Positions 34,706 through 43,544 are shown, numbered from the stretch's first letter. The stretch: 44,394 nucleotides of DNA from CALAZP01 sp041164265 (GCA_041164265.1 JBEAPR010000091.1:1-44394); one strand, 5' to 3'. Notes: a model not told the origin generated them from the letters alone. Numbers and translations: made by a program.

Positions 34706-36139
34706 ATGAAAAAAAATGGGCTGTTTCTCCTTGCGATAGTATTACAAATTCAAATTGGATTGGGCCAGAATTTGGTTTCATTTCAGAAAAAAGCCACCCT
34801 TGGAGCGGATTTAATTGATTTGGTATTTGGGTCTTCGGGTCTATCTTTTCAATATGGGGTAAACGCATACAAGGTGGAATATTTAACTACTGGAACAGAC
34901 GGAGAATTGGATACCGCATCCGGTTTGGTAGTCATACCTGATTTTAGCAATGAACCTCTTCCCACAGCTTGTTTTCAGCATGGAACGGTGGATAATAGAT
35001 TTGATGTTCCCTCTGAATTGAAAGGGGGTTGGCAATTGGCAGCCGCACTTGCAGGTAAGGGATATTTGACCTTTGCGCCAGATTATTTAGGAATGGGTAG
35101 TTCAAGGGGTTTTCACCCCTATGTTCATGCAGAGACCGAAGCTAGAGCGGCTCATGATATGTATCTTGTTTTAGATGAGTTGATTGAATCTGCTGGGTTG
35201 AATGTAGAGCGCAATGATCAGCTTTTTATAACAGGTTATTCTCAAGGAGGTCATGCCTCCATGGCTTACCATAAATTTTTAGAGGAGCAGGGAGAAATTC
35301 CTGTAACAGCTGCGGCTCATTTGTCAGGCCCCTATAGTCTTTCAGGGGTAATGAAGGGAATTATTTTTAATAATGAGGTATATGGAAGGCCTGCATTTGT
35401 AGCAAATGTAATATTATCTTTTGCAGAGGTATATGGGCTATATGAAAATATTGATGAAATTTTGGTGGAACCTTATGCCAGTTGGGTTCAGCAAACCTTC
35501 GAAGAGGAGTTGGGTATTTTCGATTTAAATGATTCTATCGTTAATTATATGGATATTGCCCTTGGAGCCACCATCCCTTCTGCGATGTTTCAAGACTCCA
35601 TTTTAACACAAGTAGCCAATAATCCCGATCATCCTATTAATCTGGCATTAGCTGAAAATGACCTTTTCAATTGGAGTCCTAATACCCCTACATTATTGGG
35701 ATATTGTGAAGGGGATGAAACGGTAAATTATTTGAATGCGATTGTAGCAGATTCTGTAATGAATGCGCTAGGTGCTCCTGCTGTTTCTACTTTCAACGGA
35801 GGAAATCTTTCCCATACGGGATGTGTTATACCTGCCATGGTTGCCACTGTTAACTTTTTTGAACCTTTCAAAGTGGTTAGTAGTCGGTACGCTTTTGAGT
35901 CATTTCCAGCACTTCGGATGTTTCCCAATCCCACTTTTGGGTCTATTTATTTCTCGGGTATTCCTAAAGGAGCACAAATAGGTATCTACAATCTGCAGGG
36001 ACAATTATTGTGGAGCGAAAGGAACGCTTCGGAAACGGCACAAATATCCTTGGCATCTTTTTCCGAAGGAATGTATTTAGTCAAAGTAATGGCGGAAAAT
36101 CGGGTGGATACCAGAAAGTTGGTGATTCAAAAGGGATAA
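34706..36139 (+). CDS. secreted alpha/beta hydrolase (lipase/esterase type) with type A T9SS sorting domain
   Basis: The product is 477 residues, starting at ATG 34706; an upstream TTG at 34640 would overlap the previous gene and bury the signal peptide. After the signal (MKKNGLFLLAIVLQIQIGLG) comes an alpha/beta hydrolase with nucleophile Ser179 in GYSQGGHAS, Asp337 in CEGDETVN and His370 in LSHTGCV. It resembles fungal-type secretory lipases and prolyl-oligopeptidase-like esterases. The FQHGTVDNRFDVPSE and APDYLGMGSSRG segments are the oxyanion and lid regions. The last roughly 75 residues are a type A C-terminal sorting domain (MFPNPTFGSIYFSG, IYNLQGQLLW, GMYLVKV). The enzyme should be released or attached outside the cell. 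The natural substrate is unknown. Confidence 0.9.
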   Translation: MKKNGLFLLAIVLQIQIGLGQNLVSFQKKATLGADLIDLVFGSSGLSFQYGVNAYKVEYLTTGTDGELDTASGLVVIPDFSNEPLPTACFQHGTVDNRFDVPSELKGGWQLAAALAGKGYLTFAPDYLGMGSSRGFHPYVHAETEARAAHDMYLVLDELIESAGLNVERNDQLFITGYSQGGHASMAYHKFLEEQGEIPVTAAAHLSGPYSLSGVMKGIIFNNEVYGRPAFVANVILSFAEVYGLYENIDEILVEPYASWVQQTFEEELGIFDLNDSIVNYMDIALGATIPSAMFQDSILTQVANNPDHPINLALAENDLFNWSPNTPTLLGYCEGDETVNYLNAIVADSVMNALGAPAVSTFNGGNLSHTGCVIPAMVATVNFFEPFKVVSSRYAFESFPALRMFPNPTFGSIYFSGIPKGAQIGIYNLQGQLLWSERNASETAQISLASFSEGMYLVKVMAENRVDTRKLVIQKG

Positions 36140-36151
36140 AATAGGGTTACC

Positions 36152-37333
36152 CTAGCAAATTTTTTTAACCTGAGTTAAAGGTTCCAGTCCATCTGGGGTG
36201 GATGGGGTAATGAGGTTTATTCCAGGAGTCTTTCCCTTTTCCAAACTACCTAGTTGGTCGCTAAAGCCAAGTGCTTTGGCTCCGTTGAGCGTTCCCCATG
36301 TCAATACTTCCATAAATGGTAAGGTAGATTGGAATTTAAGAATGGTCTTCATTTCTTCCAGTATCGAAAGTTGCCAATTGGAGGTTAAGCTATCGGTACC
36401 TATGGTCATGATTGCCTTTTCGTCTATGAAAGTTTGGTAATGTGGTAGCCTATTTTCAATATATAGATTGGCATTGGGGCAGGTCGCCCAATAGGAATTG
36501 GGGTTCCAATGGATCGCTTTTTGAATATCAGTAGCAGTAGTTAATGTATTGTGTACCCATAGGGTTCTGTGTCGGGAGTCCATATTCGCTATTGCATAGT
36601 CCACAGGAGATTGGCTAGTAAAAGGAAAATGAGAATAATCCATACCAAATTGGCCAAAAAAAGAAGGGAAATCACCAGATCTGTCTTTAAATAAAGCGAT
36701 TTCATGAGGAGTTTCTTGGTTGTGGATACTAATGGTCCCTAATTCATTTTCATTGTGTTGATTGATCAACTTAAACAGCTCTGGGGAAACGGAATAGGGG
36801 GCGTGGGGAACACATATTTTGGGGTTAAGGGAATCTGAATATTGTTGGTCGTATGCTTTAATATACTCTTTATAGGTCTTTAATGCTTGAGAGGATTGAT
36901 GAAAATCAAACATTTCAATGAAGGAGTAGTAACGGATTTTACTTTTCAATTTGGTTGCTGCGGTATCTGCTTTATTACAAATATCCCCAACTGCGACAAT
37001 TCCAGCCTCCCACATTTTTCGGTCTGCTTCTTCAATTTTTTTTAATACCATCGAAGGTTCTACTTCACGTTGACTGACTACTGTTTTAATGAAGGGGAGC
37101 AGTCCCGTACCGGTGGGTGCGATATCTTTCATGTGAGAAAGCTCCAAATGGCAATGGGTATTAATAAAACCAGGACAAAGTAATCCTTCGAAAGTTTCGC
37201 AAGGGACGTTGGGATAATCTTCCGTGTGAGGTCCAACGTAAATGATACCGTCTTGGTCATCGAGTACTACCATGCCATTGCGAATAGGTTTTTGAGAAAT
37301 GGGGGCCACCCACGTGGCTTTTAACTTGCGCAT
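36152..37333 (-). CDS. amidohydrolase-family deaminase
   Basis: This 393-residue cytoplasmic enzyme belongs to the ATZ/TRZ-type amidohydrolase group. Metal and catalytic residues are His60 and His62 in FINTHCHLEL, His177 in CVPHAPYS, His204 with Glu207 in SIHNQETPHE, His261 in LWVHNTL and Asp314 in IGTDSLTSN. The HCHLELSHM opening is typical of enzymes annotated as aminodeoxyfutalosine deaminase, a step in the futalosine route to menaquinone. It also occurs in other guanine/adenosine-type deaminases, so the substrate is not settled. No other futalosine gene is in the window. It is divergent from metG. The stop is 12 bases from the end of the hydrolase gene. Confidence 0.87.
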   Translation of the reverse strand: MRKLKATWVAPISQKPIRNGMVVLDDQDGIIYVGPHTEDYPNVPCETFEGLLCPGFINTHCHLELSHMKDIAPTGTGLLPFIKTVVSQREVEPSMVLKKIEEADRKMWEAGIVAVGDICNKADTAATKLKSKIRYYSFIEMFDFHQSSQALKTYKEYIKAYDQQYSDSLNPKICVPHAPYSVSPELFKLINQHNENELGTISIHNQETPHEIALFKDRSGDFPSFFGQFGMDYSHFPFTSQSPVDYAIANMDSRHRTLWVHNTLTTATDIQKAIHWNPNSYWATCPNANLYIENRLPHYQTFIDEKAIMTIGTDSLTSNWQLSILEEMKTILKFQSTLPFMEVLTWGTLNGAKALGFSDQLGSLEKGKTPGINLITPSTPDGLEPLTQVKKIC

Positions 37334-37371
37334 TCAGGAGGATTTATAAAGTTAACAAAGCGTCTAGACCG

Positions 37372-37399
37372 TTTGGTTGATATCTTAGGTTTATATTTG
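37372..37399 (+). promoter_or_regulatory. candidate promoter of metG-lnt
   Basis: TTTG (37372-37375) and TATATTTG (37392-37399, an exact TAnnTTTG) are separated by 16 bases, slightly short of the usual 17-23. Transcription would start near 37406, about 12 bases before the ATG of metG. Confidence 0.45.
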
Positions 37400-37417
37400 T
37401 TGCGGAAAAATAGCAAT

Positions 37418-39472
37418 ATGAAAAAATATACCATAACTTCTGCCTTACCTTATGCCAATGGGGCGCTACATTTAGGGCATTTAGCAGGAGCCTATTTGCC
37501 AGCCGATATTTATGTGAGGTATCTGCGCAATCAAGGCAAAGATGTTTTGTGGGTTTGCGGCTCTGACGAACACGGTGCAGCCATTACCATTAGGGCGAAA
37601 AAGGAGGGGGTAAGTCCTCAACAAATTATAGACAAATATCACGAACTTAACAAGAGTACCTTTGACCAACTAGGTATTTCTTTTGATATTTACCATCGAA
37701 CTAGTGAGCCCATTCATCACGAGACGGCTCAGGATTTTTTCACAAAATTGAATGGAAAGGAAGGGGAACTAGAGGTGAAGGAAATCGAGCAGTACTACGA
37801 TAAGGATTATGACCAATTTCTCGCAGATCGATATATTACAGGAACCTGCCCTAAATGTCAATATGAAAAGGCTTTTGGTGACCAATGTGAAAAATGTGGT
37901 TCTGACCTTTCTCCAATAGAATTGATTAACCCAGTTTCCACTCTTAGCGGGAAAAAACCAGAATTGAAAAAAACCAAACATTGGTATTTCAATTTAGGCA
38001 AACATGAAGAGTGGTTGAAAAAGTGGATTGCCGAAGGGATATTGGATCAAAAATCTCATCATGATCCGAAAAATTGGAAAAAACATGTAACGGGTCAATG
38101 TATGTCATGGTTGGATAATGGTTTGCAATCTAGAGCAATAACTAGGGATTTAGATTGGGGAATTCCGGTACCCTTACCCGGGGCTGAGGGCAAAGTCTTA
38201 TACGTTTGGTTTGATGCCCCGATAGGGTATATTTCGGCGACCAAACAATGGGCGATTGATCACGGCAAAAACTGGGAAGATTACTGGAAAGGAGAAGAAG
38301 TGGAATTGATTCATTTTATAGGAAAGGACAATATTGTTTTTCACTGTATTGTTTTTCCCGCTATGTTGAAAGCCTATGGAGATTTTGCCCTTCCGGTAAA
38401 TGTTCCCGCTAATCAGTTTTTGAATTTTGAAGGTCAAAAATTTTCCAAATCTAGAGGCTGGGGAATAGAAATGCACGAGTATTTAGAAATATTTGAGCAC
38501 TTTCCCAATAAAGAAGATGCCCTCAGATATGCATTAATTAGGAACCTACCGGAAAACAAAGACAGTGATTTTAAGTGGGATGAATTTGTCGATTTCCACG
38601 ACAAAGAATTAGCGGACAACTTAGGTAATTTTGTAAATCGGGTTTTGGTGTTGACGCATAAATATTTTAACGGGGTTATACCAGACGCTACTGGTACTGT
38701 TTCAATACTCGCACAGGGTCAAGAGTTGGCTGAAAAAGTAGGTTTTGAAATAGAGCATTTTAATTTTAGACAAGCCATGAGCCTCTGCATGGAAATTTCT
38801 TCCCTTGGCAATGTCTATCTTCAGGAACGAGCACCATGGGCCTTAGCTAAAGAAGATCCGCAGCATCCTGAAATAAAAGAAATTATGTTTACCGCCATCC
38901 AACTTGTTCGACTATTGGGGGAGGTATTGGATCCTTTTATTCCTTTTACTGCTGAAAAAATTAGAAATCTATTAGGAGTTCAAAAAGGGGATTCACTTAG
39001 CCTCAATACGGGGCATATACTTGGTCAACCTGAAATTTTATTTACTAAGATTTCCAATCGGAATGATCCTACCTGGAGTCAATTGGTTCAAACACAAAAA
39101 GATAAACTTACTCAAATTATGGATTCAGCATTTGAAGCTCAAAAACCAGCTATCGAATTTGATGATTTTGCTAAAATAGACCTTCGAACAGGCACTATTA
39201 CAGCTGCTTCTAAAGTAGAAAAGGCGGATAAACTGCTTAAATTAGAAATAGATTTGGGTTTCGAAATAAGGACTATAGTATCTGGAATTGCCGAGTTTTA
39301 TAAACCAGAGGAAATTATTGGTCAGGAGGTGATTGTAGTTGCGAATTTGCAACCTAGAAAACTGAGAGGTATTGTGTCTCAGGGAATGATATTGATGGCA
39401 GAAAATAAGGAAGGACAGCTTACTTTTGTCTCCGTACAAAATGGGATGGGTAACGGTTGGGTAGTGAGATGA
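37418..39472 (+). CDS. metG: methionyl-tRNA synthetase
   Basis: This 684-residue class I aminoacyl-tRNA synthetase charges tRNA-Met in the cytoplasm. ATG 37418 is preferred over the TTG at 37373, which overlaps the likely promoter. Signatures are HLGH at 18-21 (the HIGH motif), a zinc knuckle CPKC...CEKC around 140-165, KFSKS at 341-345 (the KMSKS loop), the anticodon-binding helical domain, and a C-terminal EMAP-II/Trbp111-like tRNA-binding domain from about 580 (DLRTGTITAASKVEKADKL) that makes the enzyme dimerise. Length and domain set are standard. Its TGA overlaps the ATG of lnt (ATGA at 39469-39472), so translation of the two is probably coupled. Confidence 0.97.
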   Translation: MKKYTITSALPYANGALHLGHLAGAYLPADIYVRYLRNQGKDVLWVCGSDEHGAAITIRAKKEGVSPQQIIDKYHELNKSTFDQLGISFDIYHRTSEPIHHETAQDFFTKLNGKEGELEVKEIEQYYDKDYDQFLADRYITGTCPKCQYEKAFGDQCEKCGSDLSPIELINPVSTLSGKKPELKKTKHWYFNLGKHEEWLKKWIAEGILDQKSHHDPKNWKKHVTGQCMSWLDNGLQSRAITRDLDWGIPVPLPGAEGKVLYVWFDAPIGYISATKQWAIDHGKNWEDYWKGEEVELIHFIGKDNIVFHCIVFPAMLKAYGDFALPVNVPANQFLNFEGQKFSKSRGWGIEMHEYLEIFEHFPNKEDALRYALIRNLPENKDSDFKWDEFVDFHDKELADNLGNFVNRVLVLTHKYFNGVIPDATGTVSILAQGQELAEKVGFEIEHFNFRQAMSLCMEISSLGNVYLQERAPWALAKEDPQHPEIKEIMFTAIQLVRLLGEVLDPFIPFTAEKIRNLLGVQKGDSLSLNTGHILGQPEILFTKISNRNDPTWSQLVQTQKDKLTQIMDSAFEAQKPAIEFDDFAKIDLRTGTITAASKVEKADKLLKLEIDLGFEIRTIVSGIAEFYKPEEIIGQEVIVVANLQPRKLRGIVSQGMILMAENKEGQLTFVSVQNGMGNGWVVR

Positions 39473-41223
39473 GAAAGTACTTAGGCCTTTTTGGATTGTT
39501 TACTCTTGCTGGATCGCTTATTGCCTATAATATGTTTCAGCGCTTTTCTCAACAAGAATTGTGGGGAATGAGGCCCTTATTTCTATTTATATTTATTTGG
39601 GGTGCTCTATCTAGTTTGGGAGCCATTAGGTGGGGGAAAAATGAAGGATTTCAATTAAGGTTTATTCTTTCTTCCAGTGCTGGTCTGTTGTTATCTATTG
39701 GATTTCCAGACACCTTAATACCTTTCCCTTTCTTTGCCATGGTTGGCTATGTTCCTTTGCTGATCCTTATGGAAATGCCTAGCCTTAAAAGAAGGCAGGT
39801 TTTTGGGCATGCCTTCAATACATTTCTAATTTGGAATTTTATTACCACCTTTTGGGTAGCGAATACAGCTTTTCTGGCAGGCGTTTTTGCTGTGGTGGTC
39901 AATTCATTTTTAATGACCATTCCTATTTTGACTTATTTTGAATTGAAGAATAAGATACCGCGATTGGCTGCGGTCAGTTTTATAGCTACCTGGCTAACTT
40001 TCGAAATGGTTCATTATCATTGGGATTTGGCATGGCCATGGTTGACTTTGGGAAACGAGTTTGCAGCCTTTCCTTCGTTAGTGCAATGGTATGAATATAC
40101 AGGTGTTTTTGGAGGTTCTCTTTGGATACTGGTGGCCAATTGGTTACTGTGGAAAATATGGCAAAAAACGAAGGCAAGTTCGATCACCTCCAGGCATTTT
40201 CTCCCTATTCTGGCTTGGGTGTTTTTGCCGATAGGCCTATCCTTTTTTCTTTATTATACCTATGAGGAAGAGGGAGAATCGCGCCAAATGGTATTGATTC
40301 AACCCAATTATGAGCCGCACTATGAAAAGTTTGCTTTGTCGGAATTGCAGCAAACACAAGAAATTATGGACTGGTGTAGAGGGGCGATTGGGGATAAAAC
40401 TGATTTTTTGGTGTTACCGGAGACCGTTTTTGGACTGATAGAACGGGAAAGTATTCGAAATTATCCGGCGGTTCAACAACTGGAAGGGTTGCTAATTGAT
40501 TTTCCCCAACTCAATATTGTTACCGGTGTCAGTGCTTATGAATTTTTTGAGCCTGAAAATGGGTGGGACATGCCATCGACGGTCCGACGGCAAATGAATC
40601 GCAATGGAGAGGAGGTGTACTATGAAATTCTAAATGCGGCCATTCATTTGAAAAAGGGACAAGTTGAGGTTCCATTATATCGTAAATCCAAATTAGTTCC
40701 GGGGCCTGAAATTTTTCCTTTCAAGGAAATTCTATTCTTTATGGAACCATTGGTAACGAGTCTAGGTGGAACGATAGCGGGTTTGGGAACCCAAAAGGAG
40801 AGGAGTATTTTCGAAGGTGAAAAGGGAAAAATTGCTCCTATTATTTGTTATGAATCAGTTTTCGGAAGCTATGTGACAGATTATTTGAAGAAAGGGGCGG
40901 AAGCTTTAGTCATTATGACTAATGATGGCTGGTGGGATAAAACACCGGGGCATTTGCAACATCTCCGCTATGCCTCTTTACGAGCTATAGAGACCCGAAA
41001 GGGGGTAGCTAGAGCTGCTAACACTGGAGTTTCTGCATTTATCAACCAAAGAGGAGACCTGATTGCGCAAAGTAAATACGGTGAAGCTACGGCTTTGAAA
41101 GGGAATTTGATGTTTAACAACAAGACCACCTTTTATACCCAATGGGGAGATGTTATTCCTAGAATTGCCCTCCTGATTACAGGACTTTTAATCCTCAATC
41201 TTTTCTCGAAAAAAAGGGTATAG
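39469..41223 (+). CDS. lnt: apolipoprotein N-acyltransferase
   Basis: This is a 584-residue inner-membrane enzyme that adds the third acyl chain to the N-terminal cysteine of lipoproteins. ATG 39469 overlaps the metG stop. About eight hydrophobic segments occupy the first roughly 275 residues, including LAWPWLTLGNEFA, which is typical of the family. The periplasmic nitrilase-like domain follows with the Glu-Lys-Cys triad: Glu318 in LPETVFG, Lys408 in RKSKLVPGPE and Cys460 in IICYESVFG. A final membrane helix is at the C-terminus. It is longer than the E. coli enzyme (512 residues), mainly in the membrane part and in an insertion near GVSAYEFFEPENG. This is usual among Bacteroidota homologues. 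Confidence 0.95.
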   Translation: MRKYLGLFGLFTLAGSLIAYNMFQRFSQQELWGMRPLFLFIFIWGALSSLGAIRWGKNEGFQLRFILSSSAGLLLSIGFPDTLIPFPFFAMVGYVPLLILMEMPSLKRRQVFGHAFNTFLIWNFITTFWVANTAFLAGVFAVVVNSFLMTIPILTYFELKNKIPRLAAVSFIATWLTFEMVHYHWDLAWPWLTLGNEFAAFPSLVQWYEYTGVFGGSLWILVANWLLWKIWQKTKASSITSRHFLPILAWVFLPIGLSFFLYYTYEEEGESRQMVLIQPNYEPHYEKFALSELQQTQEIMDWCRGAIGDKTDFLVLPETVFGLIERESIRNYPAVQQLEGLLIDFPQLNIVTGVSAYEFFEPENGWDMPSTVRRQMNRNGEEVYYEILNAAIHLKKGQVEVPLYRKSKLVPGPEIFPFKEILFFMEPLVTSLGGTIAGLGTQKERSIFEGEKGKIAPIICYESVFGSYVTDYLKKGAEALVIMTNDGWWDKTPGHLQHLRYASLRAIETRKGVARAANTGVSAFINQRGDLIAQSKYGEATALKGNLMFNNKTTFYTQWGDVIPRIALLITGLLILNLFSKKRV

Positions 41224-41224
41224 A

Positions 41225-41842
41225 TTACCTCATTTTAGGTCGCCGTCTTTTTCCGCCAGCTCGCATGACTGCAGCACCTTTGGCGCCAGATCGGGTAGCT
41301 GCCATTTGTTGGCCTCTGTTATTCAAGGCTTTTTCTAGTTGCTTGAGTTGATCTTTTACAGCTTCATCTGTAATTTTCAATTGTTTGGCGGCCTTATAAT
41401 GCAATTGCGCTTGTTTCCATCTGCCCTTTGAGGCACTTATACTCGCCAGTTGAATTTCCAACATAGCTTTTTCTTGTTCAGTTGGAATTTTAACCTCCTG
41501 TGCCTTTTTTAACCACCGCTCTCCTTCATTGCTATCGTGTCTGGAAAGCGCTATTGATCCTTTAATCATGTAATAGTAGGCTTTATTAGTGGCGTAGAGC
41601 CAAGTGGGCTTGAAGGTCAATCTCAACCTTTTGTCTGCTTCCTCGAAATCTTGTGCTTGCATCAATTCCGCAGCAGATTGAATGGTACCTAGGAATATAT
41701 AACCCAACAATAAAATTAACAGCACCAAATAAAGAGGAAAGGCATACCAAAAGCCAAATCCATCTAAAAAAGTAAATAATAATCCTCCAAACAAGGATAC
41801 CCCCATTAAAGCAAATCTTAAGAAGATATTTATTTTTAGCAT
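41225..41842 (-). CDS. membrane-anchored TPR-like protein of unknown function
   Basis: The product is 205 residues. Two hydrophobic segments lie at the N-terminus (about 5-28 and 33-55), and a helical repeat region follows. That region looks like tetratricopeptide units (AELMQAQDFEEADKRLRLTF, AYYYMIKGSIALSRHDSNEG, LASISASKGRWKQAQLHYKA, LKQLEKALNNRGQ). The C-terminus is very basic (AGGKRRRPKMR). It resembles small TPR proteins found in Bacteroidota without known role. It converges with lnt, with 1 base between stops, and is divergent from rpmE2. I cannot assign a function; membrane-linked scaffolding is possible. Confidence 0.7.
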   Translation of the reverse strand: MLKINIFLRFALMGVSLFGGLLFTFLDGFGFWYAFPLYLVLLILLLGYIFLGTIQSAAELMQAQDFEEADKRLRLTFKPTWLYATNKAYYYMIKGSIALSRHDSNEGERWLKKAQEVKIPTEQEKAMLEIQLASISASKGRWKQAQLHYKAAKQLKITDEAVKDQLKQLEKALNNRGQQMAATRSGAKGAAVMRAGGKRRRPKMR

Positions 41843-41934
41843 GTCAATTCTTTCTAATTTATTTCTCTAAGATACTAACTCGAGTTTATTTGAGTGATTA
41901 AAAATATAAACTAAGATCGTTTTTTATATTTTTT

Positions 41935-41966
41935 TTTGGAGGGAAACAATTAATGAATTACTTTTG
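41935..41966 (+). promoter_or_regulatory. Bacteroidetes-type promoter of rpmE2
   Basis: TTTG (41935-41938) is followed by 20 bases and TACTTTTG (41959-41966), matching both the -33 and the TAnnTTTG -7 consensus with standard spacing. Transcription would begin near 41973, about 24 bases upstream of the ATG at 41997. This is the best promoter in the window. Confidence 0.65.
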
Positions 41967-41996
41967 CAATCCGTTTGATAAAGAAAAGCGTTACAA

Positions 41997-42263
41997 ATGA
42001 AAAAAGATATACACCCAGCGAGTTATAGAACTGTAGTTTTCAAAGATATTTCTAATGATGAAGCATTTTTAGGAAAGTCTTGTGCTAACTCCAAAGACAC
42101 CATTAAGTGGGAAGATGGCAATGAATATCCATTGATTAAAATGGAAATTTCTAGTTTTTCTCATCCGTTTTTTACTGGTAAGATGAAATTTGTCGATACT
42201 GCTGGACGTATTGATAAGTTTAATAAGAAATTTGCAAAAACAAAATTTGCTGCTAAACAGTAA
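41997..42263 (+). CDS. rpmE2: 50S ribosomal protein L31, type B
   Basis: The product is 88 residues, typical for type B L31. The characteristic opening is MKKDIHPASYRTVVFKDISN, with SFSHPFFTGK in the middle and a basic C-terminus after VDTAGRIDKF. Only one cysteine (SCAN) is present, so the zinc-binding CxxC set of type A L31 is missing, as expected for this form. Bacteroidota commonly use type B as their L31, so it need not be a zinc-starvation paralogue here. It has its own strong promoter and is followed by a rho-independent terminator. Confidence 0.97.
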   Translation: MKKDIHPASYRTVVFKDISNDEAFLGKSCANSKDTIKWEDGNEYPLIKMEISSFSHPFFTGKMKFVDTAGRIDKFNKKFAKTKFAAKQ

Positions 42264-42286
42264 TTAAGATAAATATCCTTCAAAGG

Positions 42287-42321
42287 GTCCCTATCGCTTT
42301 GTGGTGATAGGGGCTTTTTTA
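42287..42321 (+). terminator. rho-independent terminator after rpmE2
   Basis: CCCTATC (42289-42295) and GATAGGG (42306-42312) form a 7-base stem extendable by G-U pairs, followed by GCTTTTTTATTT. It lies 24 bases after the rpmE2 stop and 9 bases before the next ATG. The following gene therefore either reads through or starts from a promoter hidden in this area. Confidence 0.8.
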
Positions 42322-42329
42322 TTTGGCGA

Positions 42330-43544
42330 ATGAATCAAAAGCACTACATATTATTCGATGATGATTTACGCAAAAGGTTGTTGCCATTAACCTACACTAG
42401 ACCAGTTTGCGAAATGAGAATCGGAATTTTAACCCTTCGGGAAAAATGGGCCAGAAGAATTCCTCATGGAATTTTCTCCTACATTACAGATCCTTATTTA
42501 TCGACTTTATATCCGTTGGAAATGGGGATGGACAACTATATAATTAACGGAAGTGTACTGCCTTCTGCTGCGTTAATTGATGCCATTCATATGCTGGAAT
42601 TTGGTCAAGCACTGATGATGGGAGAAGACATTCTCGCTACTCGTATGAATCAAGAGCAGCTGCATCTGCTTCTGCATGAAGGAGATATTAAAACTATAGA
42701 AGGCCTTCCTTTTCAATTAGAAAGCCACCTTAAAATTAATGCCTTACAGGATATTTTTACATTTAATCACCAAGCTGTACTGGATGATTTTGATTTAATA
42801 ACCAAAGGTAGTAGGTCTGCGCCAGTTGGGAATATGGCTCAAGTTGTAGGGGTATCCAATATATTTGTAGAGGAAGGAGCAATTATTGAACATGCCATTT
42901 TGAATGCATCAGAAGGCCCCATCTATATTGGATCTAATGCTAGAGTTTTAGACGGAGCCATTATTAAGGGTCCGGTAGCTATTGGAGCACATTCGGTAAT
43001 AAAAATGGGTGCTAAAATCTATGGAGCTTCGTCTTTTGGGCAGTATTGTAAAATGGGAGGAGAAATAAAAAATTCGGTGGTTTTCGATTATTCCGCTAAA
43101 TCCCATGATGGGTATTTAGGAGATTCTATTGTAGGCGCGTGGTGTAATTTAGGAGCGGGAACTAATTGTTCTAACTTGAAGAATGATTATTCTGTCGTCA
43201 AACAATGGTCTTATGAAGAGGAAAGATTCCGACCTACTGGCCTTCAGTTCTGTGGAATGGTTATGGGTGATTACACTAAAACGGCTATTGGCACCCGAAT
43301 CAATACAGGAACTGTAATTGGAGTAGCAGCCAATTTAACTGGAGCAGAATGGCCACCTAATTTTGTTCCTTCATTTGCTATGGGGACTAAAAAAGGATGG
43401 AGCACTATTCCATTAACTAAAGTAATCGAAACCACAAAAAAAACATGGGAAAGGAAAGAGATGGACTTCTCAGCAGTTCATCAAAGTATTTTAATGGACG
43501 TTTTTGAACGTAGTCGCCCTTTCAGGCGGTGGGACAAAACTTAA
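42330..43544 (+). CDS. GlmU-like sugar nucleotidyltransferase-family protein with left-handed beta-helix
   Basis: The product is 404 residues. The N-terminal roughly 160 residues start ILFDDDLRKRLLPLTYTRPV and contain RIGILTLREKW, as in a Bacteroidota family annotated as GlmU or putative sugar nucleotidyltransferase. The classical pyrophosphorylase signature (GxGxRxxPxT/K) is absent, so catalytic activity of this half is doubtful. Residues about 165-345 form hexapeptide repeats of a left-handed beta-helix (IYIGSNARVLDGAIIKGPVAIG, SVIKMGAKIYG, VGAWCNLGAGTNCSN), as in the acetyltransferase half of GlmU. It may transfer an acyl or nucleotidyl group to a sugar phosphate for envelope polymers. It directly follows the rpmE2 terminator and overlaps the convergent acylase gene by 4 bases. 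Confidence 0.85.
   Translation: MNQKHYILFDDDLRKRLLPLTYTRPVCEMRIGILTLREKWARRIPHGIFSYITDPYLSTLYPLEMGMDNYIINGSVLPSAALIDAIHMLEFGQALMMGEDILATRMNQEQLHLLLHEGDIKTIEGLPFQLESHLKINALQDIFTFNHQAVLDDFDLITKGSRSAPVGNMAQVVGVSNIFVEEGAIIEHAILNASEGPIYIGSNARVLDGAIIKGPVAIGAHSVIKMGAKIYGASSFGQYCKMGGEIKNSVVFDYSAKSHDGYLGDSIVGAWCNLGAGTNCSNLKNDYSVVKQWSYEEERFRPTGLQFCGMVMGDYTKTAIGTRINTGTVIGVAANLTGAEWPPNFVPSFAMGTKKGWSTIPLTKVIETTKKTWERKEMDFSAVHQSILMDVFERSRPFRRWDKT

Noticed and set aside
41881..41940. T-rich stretch before rpmE2 as a terminator of an upstream gene
   Set aside because: The neighbouring gene is on the opposite strand and reads away from it, and there is no GC stem before the T-run.
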